A stretch of 23,862 bases of DNA from CAYYJM01 sp964471755. Lineage in GTDB: Bacteria; Planctomycetota; Planctomycetia; Gemmatales; Gemmataceae. The notes beneath the pieces were generated by a model. It ran no database searches. It saw nothing but the letters and a program-made list of their open reading frames with translations, and had not been told where the DNA came from. Position 1 is the stretch's first letter. The number at the start of each line of letters is the position of its first letter. Made by a program: the position numbers and the translations under genes. The stretch is from NCBI GenBank assembly GCA_964471755.1, contig CAYYJM010000073.1, forward strand, positions 1 through 23,862. Direction: 5' to 3'. Below are positions 8,118-16,772 of the stretch, piece after piece.

Positions 8118-8852
8118 ATGGACGACCCGACTCCCTCACGTCTGGATCACCTCAGCACCAGCTGGGATCTGCTGCGCCAGGCCCACGGTTCCGCGGCCGA
8201 TGCGCGTCAGCGGGCCCAGGAGGCCATCCTCCAGCGCTATACTCCCGCCATCTGCCGCTATCTTCGCGGCGCGACGTGCGATTCGGACGTGGCGGCGGAT
8301 CTGTTCCAGGAATTCGCCCTGCGCTTCGTGCGCGGCGACTTCCGCGCCCTGACCCCGGAACGCGGGCGGTTCCGGGATTACGTCGGCCGCGTTCTTCAGC
8401 ATCTGGTCACTGATCACCTCCGGCAGAGACGCTTGCTGCACCTGGATGAGAATGCCCCCATCCCGGCACCGGAGCTATCTTCCTCCGGGGAGGACGCCTT
8501 CCTGATTCACTGGCGTGATCAGCTTATCAATCAGGCGTTCGAGGCACTGCACACCCACGAACGAGAAACCCATCAACCTCTGTACACCGTCCTCAGGTTG
8601 CGGGCGGATCTGCCCGAGGCGTCCAGCGCTCGCCTGGCCGAGATCCTCAGCGAGCGGTTGGCCCGGCCGATCAGTCCCGAATGGGTCCGTAACCGGCTGC
8701 ACTTCGCCCGCCAACTGTTCGGCGATCTGCTCGTGGCGGAGACGGCCCGCTCACTGCCGCTGCCGACGGAGGACGAGATCGCCGACGAACTGGCCGCTCT
8801 GGGCCTGCTCGACCTCTGCCGCACCGCCCTGGCCCGGCGCACGCGGCGCTGA
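8118..8852 (+). CDS. ECF-type RNA polymerase sigma factor, planctomycete subgroup
   Basis: A 244-residue sigma-70-family protein. Region 2 spans about 36-107 (DVAADLFQEFALRFVRGDF, then FRDYVGRVLQHLVTDHLRQRR, the core-polymerase and -10 binding part). Region 4 lies at about 155-205 with the recognition segment SPEWVRNRLHFARQLF. A 40-residue acidic/hydrophobic tail (EDEIADELAALGLLDL) follows, longer than in classical ECF factors. Planctomycete ECF groups of this type are often encoded beside Ser/Thr kinases, as here, where the kinase gene converges with only 5 bp between stops; activation by phosphorylation is an inference. No anti-sigma gene is next to it. The ATG at 8118 is preferred since homology starts soon after; the upstream ribosome binding site is weak, and a GTG upstream cannot be excluded. 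Confidence 0.88.
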   Translation: MDDPTPSRLDHLSTSWDLLRQAHGSAADARQRAQEAILQRYTPAICRYLRGATCDSDVAADLFQEFALRFVRGDFRALTPERGRFRDYVGRVLQHLVTDHLRQRRLLHLDENAPIPAPELSSSGEDAFLIHWRDQLINQAFEALHTHERETHQPLYTVLRLRADLPEASSARLAEILSERLARPISPEWVRNRLHFARQLFGDLLVAETARSLPLPTEDEIADELAALGLLDLCRTALARRTRR

Positions 8853-8857
8853 TCGGC

Positions 8858-11689
8858 TCACTTCATCGCCCCCGATTTCACGCCCAGCGCCCGGAGTAAC
8901 TCCGGGCCGCCGGGATGCTGGCTCAGCAGATCCAGGGGCACCTCGCGCGAAAAGGTCGCGGCCTCGGCAAAGCCGCCGGCCTGGGCCGCTCGGAACAACT
9001 CGATCGCCAGGTCGAGCAGGTGCTTCCGCTGCGACGCCACCTGTTCCTTGCTCGCATGGACCACGCCATCACGCCCGGCCCGATACAGGAGGTTCGCCTT
9101 CACCGCCTTGACCCGGTTCAGACGCAGCACCGTGTCCAGAATCTCAGCGGTGTGCTTCAACCGTTTATGCAGATCCACCATCCGGGTATACGCCCGGACC
9201 AGGTTGTCGCCGACACCGGGAGCGTTCCTGTTCGCCTGATACACCTTCTCCAGGTGTTCGGCAGCCTGGTTGCAGGACACCAGTGCTTCGGGAAGTTCGC
9301 CCTGGCTGGTCTGCATTCCGACCCGGTTGAGCAGGGACGATCCCAGTTCCGCCCGATACACTGGCGAGGCTGGGTTGAGCTGGACCAGTCGAGTACGGAC
9401 GGCGACGGCTCCCTCCAGAGCCGCCAGCGCGTCGTTCAGATAGCCGCCATTGGCCAGAATCACGAACTGGGCATTGAGGGCATTGCCCTTTTGCTGCATC
9501 ACGCCAGGATCGTTCTGGTGTTCGGCCGGGATCGCCTCGAGCGCTTCCAGAGAGGCTTGCATCAGCTCTCGAAGCGTCTCGAAGGACGCCAACTCGCCCA
9601 GGTCCAGGGCCGCGGTCGAGCAAAGCAGGCTCAGTTCGTTCAGGTAAAACCAGGCTGCCGGAACGCGCTCGACGGGAACCAGTTCGATCGCCTTTTGGAG
9701 ATAGCGTCGGGCCTGCTGGTACTCCTGCACCGCCTCCTTGCCCTGGTGGTGATGGCGGAAATACTTCCCGGCCTGCATGTGGATCTTGCTCGCCAGGCTG
9801 GCCACCTCGGCCTGACGATTGGCCCTGCCCCGGAGCAAGGGCGAGGCTTCCAGCTCGACCATGAAGGGCTGAGCCCGCGCCTGGGCGGCGGGCATCTGCT
9901 CCATCTCGACGCGCGGCACCAGGGACACTTCCCAGGCGTAAAGCCGGGCGAGATGGACCCGATACGCCAGGTCGTCGGGCTCCTGCACGATCAGCTTCTG
10001 CTGGAGCTGGATCGCCCGGCGGATCAGTTCCAGCCCCTGGCGGTCGTCGCCCACCTCATAAGCGGCCGCTCCGGCAAAATGCATCCCCAGGGCAGCATCG
10101 CGTCGGATGGACGGCTCGTCCCCCCAGGCAGTAAGGATCTCGTCGTAGGTGGAAACCGCGAAGTGGAGCAATTCGGCACGAATCGGTTGCAGACCGTGGA
10201 TGCTGGCCAGGTCTGGCTTGCTGAGCCGGGTCAGGGTGGTGCGGATGGCTTCGAGCCCCTGGCCCAGGGCCACGCGGGCCTTTACCTCGTTGGCTCGCGC
10301 CGTGGCCGCGCTGGTTGTCGCCCGCTGCTCGGCCTGGCGGGCTCGCTGCTCCTGGGCGCTGACCACGAACAACCCGACCGACAGGGCCACCAGAGCGGTC
10401 ATCACCAGCACACCCAGGGCCGTGACCGCCACCCGGTTGCGCCGGGCGCGCCGAAGCAGACGGGTCACCAGACCATCCCGATGAACCGACACCGGCTCGT
10501 CATCGAGCCAGCGCTGCACGTCATCGGCAAGAGCGTCGGCGCTGGCGTAGCGGTCGCTGATCGCCTTGGCCAGTGCTTTCAGGCAGACGGCCTGGAGGGA
10601 GGCGGGAGCCTTGGGCCAGTGCTTGCCGGGAGCGCTGGGCATCTCCGTACGAACACGGGCCAGGACCTGGCGGAGGTCACTGCCCGAGAAGGGAGTCTTG
10701 CCAGTCAGCAGCTGGTAGAGGATGGCTCCCAGGCCGTAGACATCACTGGCCGGGCCGATGGTCTGGTTGTCGCCGGCCGCCTGTTCGGGAGCCATGAACG
10801 CCGGCGTGCCCATGACCTGGCCGGTCGCGGTCAGTTCCGGGTCGAGGGTGCTGTCCGACGGGGCGGGCGCGGCTTCCCCGGTTCTCAGTTCCTTGGCCAG
10901 GCCCCAGTCGAGGACCAGGACCTCATCGTAATTCCCGAGGATGACGTTGGCCCCTTTCAGGTCACGGTGGATGACACCCTGGCTGTGGGCATAGGCCATC
11001 GTCCGGCACAGCGAGATGAAGGCGCGCAGCAGTGCGCGAAAGCGGCCGCGATCCTTCCGGCCATTCTTGTGGAACTCCAGGACGGCGTCGCGTAGGGTCG
11101 TTCCCTGGACGTATTTCATGGTGTAGAAGAGCGACGTTCCCACCGTGACGAGGTCGTACACGGGGACGATTCCCGGATGCTGCAATCGGCCGGTGATGCG
11201 GGCCTCGTTCTGGAAGCGGCGGATGTTCTCGTCAGTGTCCCGATTCGGCAGCAGTTCCTTGAGAGCCACCTCGCGGTTCAGGACGTGATCGAGAGCCAGG
11301 TAGACCTTGCCCATGCCGCCCTGGCCTTCCTCGCGGAGCAGCGTGTACCGGCCGACCTGGGCACCGCCCGCGCGGCGGTCCGCCTCGTAATCGGTGGTCA
11401 GCTCCGCGCCTGGATTCAGGGGCAGCGAGGGCGACGGTCCCAGGGCCGCCCGGGCTTGCTGGAGGGGGCCGCTGGTCTTTTCCTCCTCACCGAGATCGCT
11501 TGCTGGAGTGCCAAGTAGACGGTCGTGCTGCTCGGTCGTGATCCACTTCAGTTCCAGGAGCAGCTCGGACAACGATCTGTCCGGCTGCTCGCCTCGTCGG
11601 GCGCAGACCTGCATCAGTTGGGTCGCCGTGATGCATCCGGCTCGCCAGGCGCGGATGCCGAACAGGAGATCGCTGGTGTCGTCGATCAT
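8858..11689 (-). CDS. Transmembrane Ser/Thr protein kinase with C-terminal helical repeats
   Basis: A 943-residue Hanks-type kinase. Residues 1-60 form a short helical module (TATQLMQVCARRG, WITTEQHDRLL) frequent before planctomycete kinases. The kinase domain spans about 115-395: glycine loop GQGGMGKV 122-129, lysine K144, catalytic HRDLKGAN 241-248 with D243, DWG 261-263 in place of DFG, and FMAPEQ 298-303. One membrane helix lies at 420-444, followed by an alanine-rich coiled part and roughly 450 residues resembling TPR helices, probably a sensory or scaffold portion beyond the membrane. GGAGGAC just before the ATG supports the start. It converges on the ECF sigma gene, making a sigma/kinase signalling pair plausible. 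The phosphorylation target is not shown by sequence. Confidence 0.93.
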   Translation of the reverse strand: MIDDTSDLLFGIRAWRAGCITATQLMQVCARRGEQPDRSLSELLLELKWITTEQHDRLLGTPASDLGEEEKTSGPLQQARAALGPSPSLPLNPGAELTTDYEADRRAGGAQVGRYTLLREEGQGGMGKVYLALDHVLNREVALKELLPNRDTDENIRRFQNEARITGRLQHPGIVPVYDLVTVGTSLFYTMKYVQGTTLRDAVLEFHKNGRKDRGRFRALLRAFISLCRTMAYAHSQGVIHRDLKGANVILGNYDEVLVLDWGLAKELRTGEAAPAPSDSTLDPELTATGQVMGTPAFMAPEQAAGDNQTIGPASDVYGLGAILYQLLTGKTPFSGSDLRQVLARVRTEMPSAPGKHWPKAPASLQAVCLKALAKAISDRYASADALADDVQRWLDDEPVSVHRDGLVTRLLRRARRNRVAVTALGVLVMTALVALSVGLFVVSAQEQRARQAEQRATTSAATARANEVKARVALGQGLEAIRTTLTRLSKPDLASIHGLQPIRAELLHFAVSTYDEILTAWGDEPSIRRDAALGMHFAGAAAYEVGDDRQGLELIRRAIQLQQKLIVQEPDDLAYRVHLARLYAWEVSLVPRVEMEQMPAAQARAQPFMVELEASPLLRGRANRQAEVASLASKIHMQAGKYFRHHHQGKEAVQEYQQARRYLQKAIELVPVERVPAAWFYLNELSLLCSTAALDLGELASFETLRELMQASLEALEAIPAEHQNDPGVMQQKGNALNAQFVILANGGYLNDALAALEGAVAVRTRLVQLNPASPVYRAELGSSLLNRVGMQTSQGELPEALVSCNQAAEHLEKVYQANRNAPGVGDNLVRAYTRMVDLHKRLKHTAEILDTVLRLNRVKAVKANLLYRAGRDGVVHASKEQVASQRKHLLDLAIELFRAAQAGGFAEAATFSREVPLDLLSQHPGGPELLRALGVKSGAMK

Positions 11690-11814
11690 GTCGTCCTCCG
11701 CTAGCCAGGTTGCCGTTCCTTACAAAGCGCGGAGACATTCACACGCCAGCGTTGCCTGTCAGTGTCGCGCGCGTAGCGAGCCTTCAGGCGAGCTGTCGTA
11801 TCCGGGCGAATCCA

Positions 11815-12057
11815 TCAGCCCACCTCCTGGGATACCCCACCCGCGAATGGGTCCGGCAGGCCGAAAGCTTCGAGCGTTCCGCGCACCGTAAGCAAGTGTC
11901 TGGGTTGAACGCGAGTGTCCTCCTCGAAGAAGGGCAGATAGATGGCCGCCCCGCCAGGATGTTCGTAAACCCGGGCCTTCTGGTCGTGGTTGTCGCGCAC
12001 CTTGAACCCCAGAGTGTGCAATGTCTGGGCCAGGCTGCCGTAGGTCAGGTCAGACAT
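11815..12057 (-). CDS. Small HicA-like protein of unknown function, partner of the DUF4365-like gene
   Basis: An 80-residue protein. The pattern YGSLAQTLHTLGFKV, then ARVYEHPGGAAIYLPF, then HLLTVRGTLEAFGL resembles the helix-strand-strand-helix layout of HicA/YcfA small proteins: an N-terminal helix ending in LGF, a strand pair containing Y-x-H-P, and a C-terminal helix ending in FGL. The catalytic histidine segment usual in HicA toxins (GSHH) is not present; DNHDQK occupies that region. So an RNase activity is doubtful and the similarity is only structural guesswork. The ATG at 12057 is chosen because AAGGAG, overlapping the previous stop codon, is eight bases upstream; a GTG at 12066 is too close to it. 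It follows the DUF4365-like gene by 12 bp, indicating a shared mRNA. Confidence 0.62.
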   Translation of the reverse strand: MSDLTYGSLAQTLHTLGFKVRDNHDQKARVYEHPGGAAIYLPFFEEDTRVQPRHLLTVRGTLEAFGLPDPFAGGVSQEVG

Positions 12058-12069
12058 GAAGGCCACTCC

Positions 12070-12564
12070 TTACATCGTTTCACAAACGCGGTTCTTGAGC
12101 AGTCGCAGGCGGGCTACTGCTCTCCGATTGAACTGCTGCGACATCGGAACCTGAATGCGGACAGTTCGAGCCCCTGTCCTGGGGCCACGCCAGGCAGGAT
12201 CGCGGAACAACTCCCGCAACTCGAGCCAGTAGGCCCGCTGTTTCCCGGCATCGTAAAGGACCAGACATATTGGCAAAACCTCGTCCTTCCAGAGGTTGTA
12301 ATCCCGGATGTCGAGATCGTAGACATAAAACCCGCCAGCCACTCGAAGAGCTTCGGATGCCTTGACCTGAAGCGACACCGAGCCAACCTCGACATATCCC
12401 TCCAGATCGAACGTCCACATTACCAGATCGACGCCGTAGTCGGAAACTGTCCGAAGCACAACGTAGCCTTCGTCGATGATGAAGCGTTCAACGCGGTTGA
12501 TACTCTGGTCGGCGATCACGTGCTTCCGCATTCGACGCTTCAGCCGTGGTGGCTGTCTTGCCAC
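12070..12564 (-). CDS. DUF4365-like protein, possible PD-(D/E)xK-fold nuclease
   Basis: A 164-residue basic protein. The segment EGYVVLRTVSDYGVDLVM (32-49), followed by GSVSLQVKAS (61-70), matches the core of DUF4365 proteins: an acidic residue after a glycine (D46) and a Q-x-K pair (Q66, K68) on the next strand, as in many PD-(D/E)xK enzymes. DUF4365 has no settled function, but its fold suggests nucleic-acid cleavage. The GTG start at 12564 is supported by AGGAGGAG six to seven bases upstream. A well-formed promoter lies just before it, and the small HicA-like gene follows after 12 bp, so the two form their own operon. Defence or toxin-antitoxin function is a hypothesis; a DNA-repair or solitary role is equally open. 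Confidence 0.68.
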   Translation of the reverse strand: MARQPPRLKRRMRKHVIADQSINRVERFIIDEGYVVLRTVSDYGVDLVMWTFDLEGYVEVGSVSLQVKASEALRVAGGFYVYDLDIRDYNLWKDEVLPICLVLYDAGKQRAYWLELRELFRDPAWRGPRTGARTVRIQVPMSQQFNRRAVARLRLLKNRVCETM

Positions 12565-12590
12565 GATACTCCTCCTGAATCCCCAGCAAC

Positions 12591-12620
12591 ATTGTACATC
12601 GCCAGACTCCGCAATCTCAA
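12591..12620 (-). promoter_or_regulatory. Promoter of the DUF4365 / HicA-like operon
   Basis: On the minus strand, TTGAGA (12620-12615) and TACAAT (12596-12591) are separated by 18 bp, each matching consensus at 5 of 6 positions, and lie 26 bp before the GTG at 12564. This is the best sigma-70-like promoter in the window. It starts immediately after the stop codon of the upstream M14-S9B gene. Confidence 0.5.
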
Positions 12621-15600
12621 CTACTCCCCCGGCCGCAGGTGCCGGTTCATGAACTCCAGCATCAACCGCTCGTAGTGCAACCCGCGCAGCCCATGCCGCG
12701 AGCGCGGATAGATCATCACGTCGAACTCCTTGTCGGCCCGCTGCAAGGCGTCCACGAGTTGCAGGCTGTTCTGCGGATGCACGTTGTCATCCATCAACCC
12801 GTGCAGGAGCAGGAGTCGGCCGTGGAGCTTCGCCGCGGCGGCGACCACGCTCGTCGCCTTGTATCCCTCCGGATTCTCCTGCGGCGTGTTCATGTAACGC
12901 TCGGTGTAGATCGTGTCGTAGTTCCGCCAGTCGGTCACCGGAGCCCCGGCCACGCCGGCGGCGAACTTCTTGCTGTGCGTCAGGGCAAACGCCGTCAGGA
13001 ATCCGCCGTAGCTGTGACCGCTCAGGCCGATCCGGTCGCCGTCCACCCACGGATGCTTCACCAGCCAGTCCACCGCCGCCTCCAGGTCCTTCAACTCCTG
13101 CACGCCGAGTTGGCGGTAGGCCGTCCAGGTGACGCTCGCCCCCTGGCCGCTCGCACTCCGCGGATCACAGCGGAAGACGACGTAGCCCTTCTGGGCCAGC
13201 ATCTCGTCGCGCAGCCGGCCGGTGCCCCAGACGTCGCGCACCGTCGGCGCGGCCGGGCCGCCGTAGGTCATCACCCAGACGGGATAACGCTTCGTGGCAT
13301 CGAAATCCGGCGGTTTGAGCAGGCTCCCTTCCATCTCGAAGCCGTCGGTCAACTTGATTCGCACGCGCTCGAACGTGCCCCGACGGTATTCTTCCAGGGC
13401 GTACACCGGGTTCGTGTCCAGCGTCCGGGCCAGGGTGCGATCCACGTTGTAAAGGCGGACCTGCGTTGGCGTCTTCGTGTCGCTCCAGGTGTCGATGAAC
13501 AGTCGGCTCTTCGGATCGACCGTGATCCGATGATCGCCTGCGCCGGCGGTTAGCCGTTCCAGGCCGGTGCCGTCGAGATGGACGCGGTAGAGATTCAGCC
13601 CCGTGTGGCCGTCGCGGGTGCCGGAGAAGTAGAGCCAGCCCGTCGCCTCATCGACGGTGTGCAGCGTCCGGACCTCCCACGCGCCGCTGGTGACGGCCTC
13701 CTTGAGTTTCCCCTCGGCGGTGAAGTGATAGAGGTGCCGCCAGCCGGTTCGTTCGCTCGGCAGCAAGAAGGAGCCGTCTTTCAGGAACGTCGCTTCGCCC
13801 GGATCGTCCACCCAGGCCTTCGTCGTCTCGCGGAAGAGGCGGTCGAGCTTGCCGTCGAGGTCGATCCGGCACACGTCGAGCCAGGTCTGGGCGCGATCCT
13901 GGACGTAGGCGTAGGCGGCCTTGCCCTCCGGCATCCAGCCGACGCGCGGTACGAGTCGGCCCGTCTCGGAGTAGCCGCCGAGGTCGGCCCAGACCGGATC
14001 GCCACCTGCGACGGTGACCAGGCCGATCTTGACGATCGGGTTCGGATCGCCCGCCTTCGGATAGGCCGTCACCTCCGGCGTCGGCCGACGAGCGATCGAT
14101 TCGACCAGCGTGAATCGTGGCACCGGCCTGTCATCGAAGCGCAGGAAGGCGATCCGCGTCGAGTCGGGGCTCCACCAGTAGGCTCCGTGATGGCGGTTGA
14201 AGATCTCCTCGAAGTAGACCCAGTCCGCCCGACCGTTCGAGATTTCCGCGCCGCCGTCGGTGGTCAGGGCTCGCACCGTCTTCGTGGCCAGGTCCACGAC
14301 GTGTAGATTGTTGCCGCTGACGAAGGCAACGAACTTGCCGTCGGGGCTGAACGTCGCCAGCTCCTTCTTGCCGGGCGACTTCGTGAGACGAACCGCTCCG
14401 CTGCCATCGAGTTGACAGTAGTAGAGATCGTTCTCGACGTGGACGAGGATTCCGGTTCGCTGGGGATTCAGGATCGGGTTCGGCGTCGTGGCGAGGGCGT
14501 GGGCCTGTTTCTTGCCGATCGTCGGCAGCGTCGCCAGGCCGGTGGCGAGCTTCTCCGGATCGAAGAACGGTTCGCAGCGGCCTGTCGTCGCGTGGACCTT
14601 GCAGAGGCGGCTCTCCTTGATTTGCAGGAAGTGTTCGCCATCGTCGAGCCAGGTCAGACCGGAGACGGGCGAGCCGACGAAGTTCGGCGGTTGCTTGGCG
14701 TGCAGGGCCTCGAAGGTGATGGGTTTGTCGAGCTGACGTGACTCGGCCAGGGGGCGGACCTTGCCGGTCGTCAGCGGCGGTACGTCCGCCAGGCGGAGGA
14801 CCGGGAAGTCCTGCCCCTGCCGCAGACCGGCGTCGAAGAAGTTCCAAGTCGTCAGGCCATCGGCGGCCATCGGTTCGAGCAGGTACGCCGCCAGGTGGCC
14901 CAGCGGCTGGGCCGTGCGGACGATCCGGGTGCCGGCCTCGATGCGCCGGTTCTCCTTGCGGGCCGTCGCCTCGACCGTTACCGGCTGATGCTTCTGGAAC
15001 TCTCGACTCTTCTCGATCCGGTCGATCCGGTAGACCTCCACGTTCAGTTCGATGTCCTCGCGCAGCTCCTCGACCGTGATGCCGTGGCGCTGAAGGTTCT
15101 CGACGACGGGGCCGAACGTGGCCGGGATCAGGTACGCCGCCGGCTTGCGGACGCTCTGTGTCACCTCGGTGCCACCGGCGTACTGCAACTCGTAGCCCTT
15201 TGGCCGATCGGTCGGGACACGCTTGCCCTCCTTGACCTCCTCGACGAAACCGAGAACGGTCACGGGGCGGCCGACGATGGCCGGCTTGTGGCGCAGGACG
15301 ATTTCCTTCGCTTCCAGGGATGCCTTCCGCGCGTCGGTGAGACGTTTCCGGATGGCGTCCCGGTGTTCGGCGACGTACTCGCAAATCGCCTGGACGAAGC
15401 CCTTGCTGGCCTGGATGCGATCCGGAAACGAGGCGTAGGTGTACGACTCCGACAGCAGGGCGATCCGGTTGCGCAGGCCGACGTAGTGGGTGCCGTAGCG
15501 CGGCAGCGGATCGACGCTCTCCCACCGGGAGCGATCGTTCGAGAAGTTGCCGTAGAAGAACGACTCGAAGCCGGTCGCCTTCTTCAGTCGGCCGGTCAGG

Positions 15601-16325
15601 TCCGGCAGCATCTCGTCGCGGACGTAGGTGATCAGACCCGGATCGCCGGCGGGGTTCCGGCCGCCCTCGTAGGTGAGCGTGTAGCGATGGTACGAACCGT
15701 TGGTCGTGTGACAGTCGATAACCACGGCCGGGTTCCAGGTGTTGAGCAGGCGGACGAGGGCGCGAACCTCGGGGCTTTCGAGCTTGACGAAGTCGCGATT
15801 GAGGTCGAATCCCTGGGCGTTGGCGCGGATGCCGACGAGTTCCGGCCCGCCCTGCTCGGGGCGATTCTTGCCGAACTTCTCGTTGCCATCGGCATTGAAG
15901 ATCGGCGCGAAGACGAGGACGAGGTTCTTGAGCAACGGCCGCTCCTTCGCCAGGGCGAGGTCGCGCGCGAGCATGAGCAGGGCTTCCTTGCCGTCCACCT
16001 CGCCAGCATGGATGTTGCCCATTGCGAAGACGACGAGTTTGCCGCTCGCCGCAGCCGCCTCAGGCGTCGCGATCGGCGGATCGGCCAGGATCAGCAGCGG
16101 CAGCTTGCGGCCCTCGTGGCTGACGCCGAGTTCGCCGAGCCGGACCACGGGCGAATCCTTCGCCAGACGCTGGCAGAAATCGACGACGTCGGCATGGCGT
16201 GAGGTGGCCTTGTAATCGCTCGTCTCGGCGACGGTGCGCGGCAGCTCGGCGTTCGCCCAGCGGACGCCAAATACCACCAGCCAGAGAGCAACGAGCGACC
16301 CAGCGAACGGACCCCTGATCTTCAC
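12621..16325 (-). CDS. Secreted two-peptidase fusion: M14 zinc carboxypeptidase + S9B dipeptidyl-peptidase IV
   Basis: One 1234-residue chain holds two complete peptidases. After a signal peptide (1-26, ending ANA), an M14 domain covers about 35-330: zinc ligands H106, E109 (HAGE) and H206 (DCHTTNG), substrate-binding N176-R177, catalytic E293 (LLSESYTY). Residues about 330-560 resemble the beta-rich region that follows M14 domains. The second half is DPP-IV-like: a propeller with the S9B double glutamate E706-E707 (YFEEIF), then an alpha/beta hydrolase with S1105 (GHSYGG), D1179 (DDNVH) and H1211 (SRHG). S9B enzymes release Xaa-Pro dipeptides. All key residues of both halves are present. The GTG at 16325 is preferred: GAGGAG is seven bases upstream and the signal peptide begins there; the open frame extends 58 codons further. 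Confidence 0.93.
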   Translation of the reverse strand: MKIRGPFAGSLVALWLVVFGVRWANAELPRTVAETSDYKATSRHADVVDFCQRLAKDSPVVRLGELGVSHEGRKLPLLILADPPIATPEAAAASGKLVVFAMGNIHAGEVDGKEALLMLARDLALAKERPLLKNLVLVFAPIFNADGNEKFGKNRPEQGGPELVGIRANAQGFDLNRDFVKLESPEVRALVRLLNTWNPAVVIDCHTTNGSYHRYTLTYEGGRNPAGDPGLITYVRDEMLPDLTGRLKKATGFESFFYGNFSNDRSRWESVDPLPRYGTHYVGLRNRIALLSESYTYASFPDRIQASKGFVQAICEYVAEHRDAIRKRLTDARKASLEAKEIVLRHKPAIVGRPVTVLGFVEEVKEGKRVPTDRPKGYELQYAGGTEVTQSVRKPAAYLIPATFGPVVENLQRHGITVEELREDIELNVEVYRIDRIEKSREFQKHQPVTVEATARKENRRIEAGTRIVRTAQPLGHLAAYLLEPMAADGLTTWNFFDAGLRQGQDFPVLRLADVPPLTTGKVRPLAESRQLDKPITFEALHAKQPPNFVGSPVSGLTWLDDGEHFLQIKESRLCKVHATTGRCEPFFDPEKLATGLATLPTIGKKQAHALATTPNPILNPQRTGILVHVENDLYYCQLDGSGAVRLTKSPGKKELATFSPDGKFVAFVSGNNLHVVDLATKTVRALTTDGGAEISNGRADWVYFEEIFNRHHGAYWWSPDSTRIAFLRFDDRPVPRFTLVESIARRPTPEVTAYPKAGDPNPIVKIGLVTVAGGDPVWADLGGYSETGRLVPRVGWMPEGKAAYAYVQDRAQTWLDVCRIDLDGKLDRLFRETTKAWVDDPGEATFLKDGSFLLPSERTGWRHLYHFTAEGKLKEAVTSGAWEVRTLHTVDEATGWLYFSGTRDGHTGLNLYRVHLDGTGLERLTAGAGDHRITVDPKSRLFIDTWSDTKTPTQVRLYNVDRTLARTLDTNPVYALEEYRRGTFERVRIKLTDGFEMEGSLLKPPDFDATKRYPVWVMTYGGPAAPTVRDVWGTGRLRDEMLAQKGYVVFRCDPRSASGQGASVTWTAYRQLGVQELKDLEAAVDWLVKHPWVDGDRIGLSGHSYGGFLTAFALTHSKKFAAGVAGAPVTDWRNYDTIYTERYMNTPQENPEGYKATSVVAAAAKLHGRLLLLHGLMDDNVHPQNSLQLVDALQRADKEFDVMIYPRSRHGLRGLHYERLMLEFMNRHLRPGE

Positions 16326-16772
16326 AAGACGGCTCCTCGACGGCGTGCCCCGGTCAACGTGTTTCTTCCACCGATCCGAGATCGGGACCTTGATTATCGC
16401 AAAGGGAGCGTCAGGTACAAGCGCCGGGATGAAGGCGCGGAAGATGGTGGGAAGAGAAACCTCCGGCAGCCCGGCGGTCGGCAGGGGATCGGTGCCCAAG
16501 GCCCACAGGTCGGCAGACGAAGAGGGGGACGAATGCCGGGTGAGCCAACTGCCGCCGTCGGAGGCATGCCGGAGTGAGGTCCTCCACCTCCATCATCGTC
16601 GTTGCGACGGCATCGACTGAAAAATGCCGGCGGGAATCATCAGGGCGGACTGGTCGAACGACGGCACGACTGATACAGTAGTATTTTCACTCGTTCCCAG
16701 CAGCGAAGGTATGCTCGCTGCGCGAGGCCGCTCGCTGAACTCGCGGGCTGGCGGGGCAGCCAGAGGTGGAAG
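16326..16772. other. Divergent intergenic region between the double peptidase and rplU
   Basis: These 447 bp separate two divergently transcribed genes. The left end holds the ribosome binding site and candidate promoter of the peptidase gene. The right end holds the rplU leader, with AGAGGTGGA before the ATG and a possible -10 (TACAGT, 16674-16679) without a clear -35. The middle (about 16430-16620) has short open frames, the best 61 codons on the minus strand, but none with a recognisable product. No strong hairpin or repeat was seen. Confidence 0.5.
16393..16420 (-). promoter_or_regulatory. Candidate promoter of the M14-S9B gene
   Basis: On the minus strand, TTGTAC (16420-16415) and GATAAT (16398-16393) are 16 bp apart and 67 bp before the GTG at 16325. 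The -10 matches consensus at 5 of 6 positions; the -35 is poor. By-eye prediction. Confidence 0.32.

Noticed and set aside
8915..11095. A 726-codon open frame antisense to the Ser/Thr kinase gene.
   Set aside because: No recognisable domain, Gln/Gly/Arg/His-rich low-quality composition; the minus-strand kinase motifs are unambiguous.
11690..11814. A possible small gene or RNA between the kinase and the HicA-like gene.
   Set aside because: No frame with a ribosome binding site and no convincing hairpin; it appears to be only the kinase leader.
16411..16596. A 61-codon minus-strand frame upstream of the M14-S9B gene as a possible leader peptide.
   Set aside because: No ribosome binding site of note, no recognisable sequence, and composition as expected by chance in GC-rich DNA.
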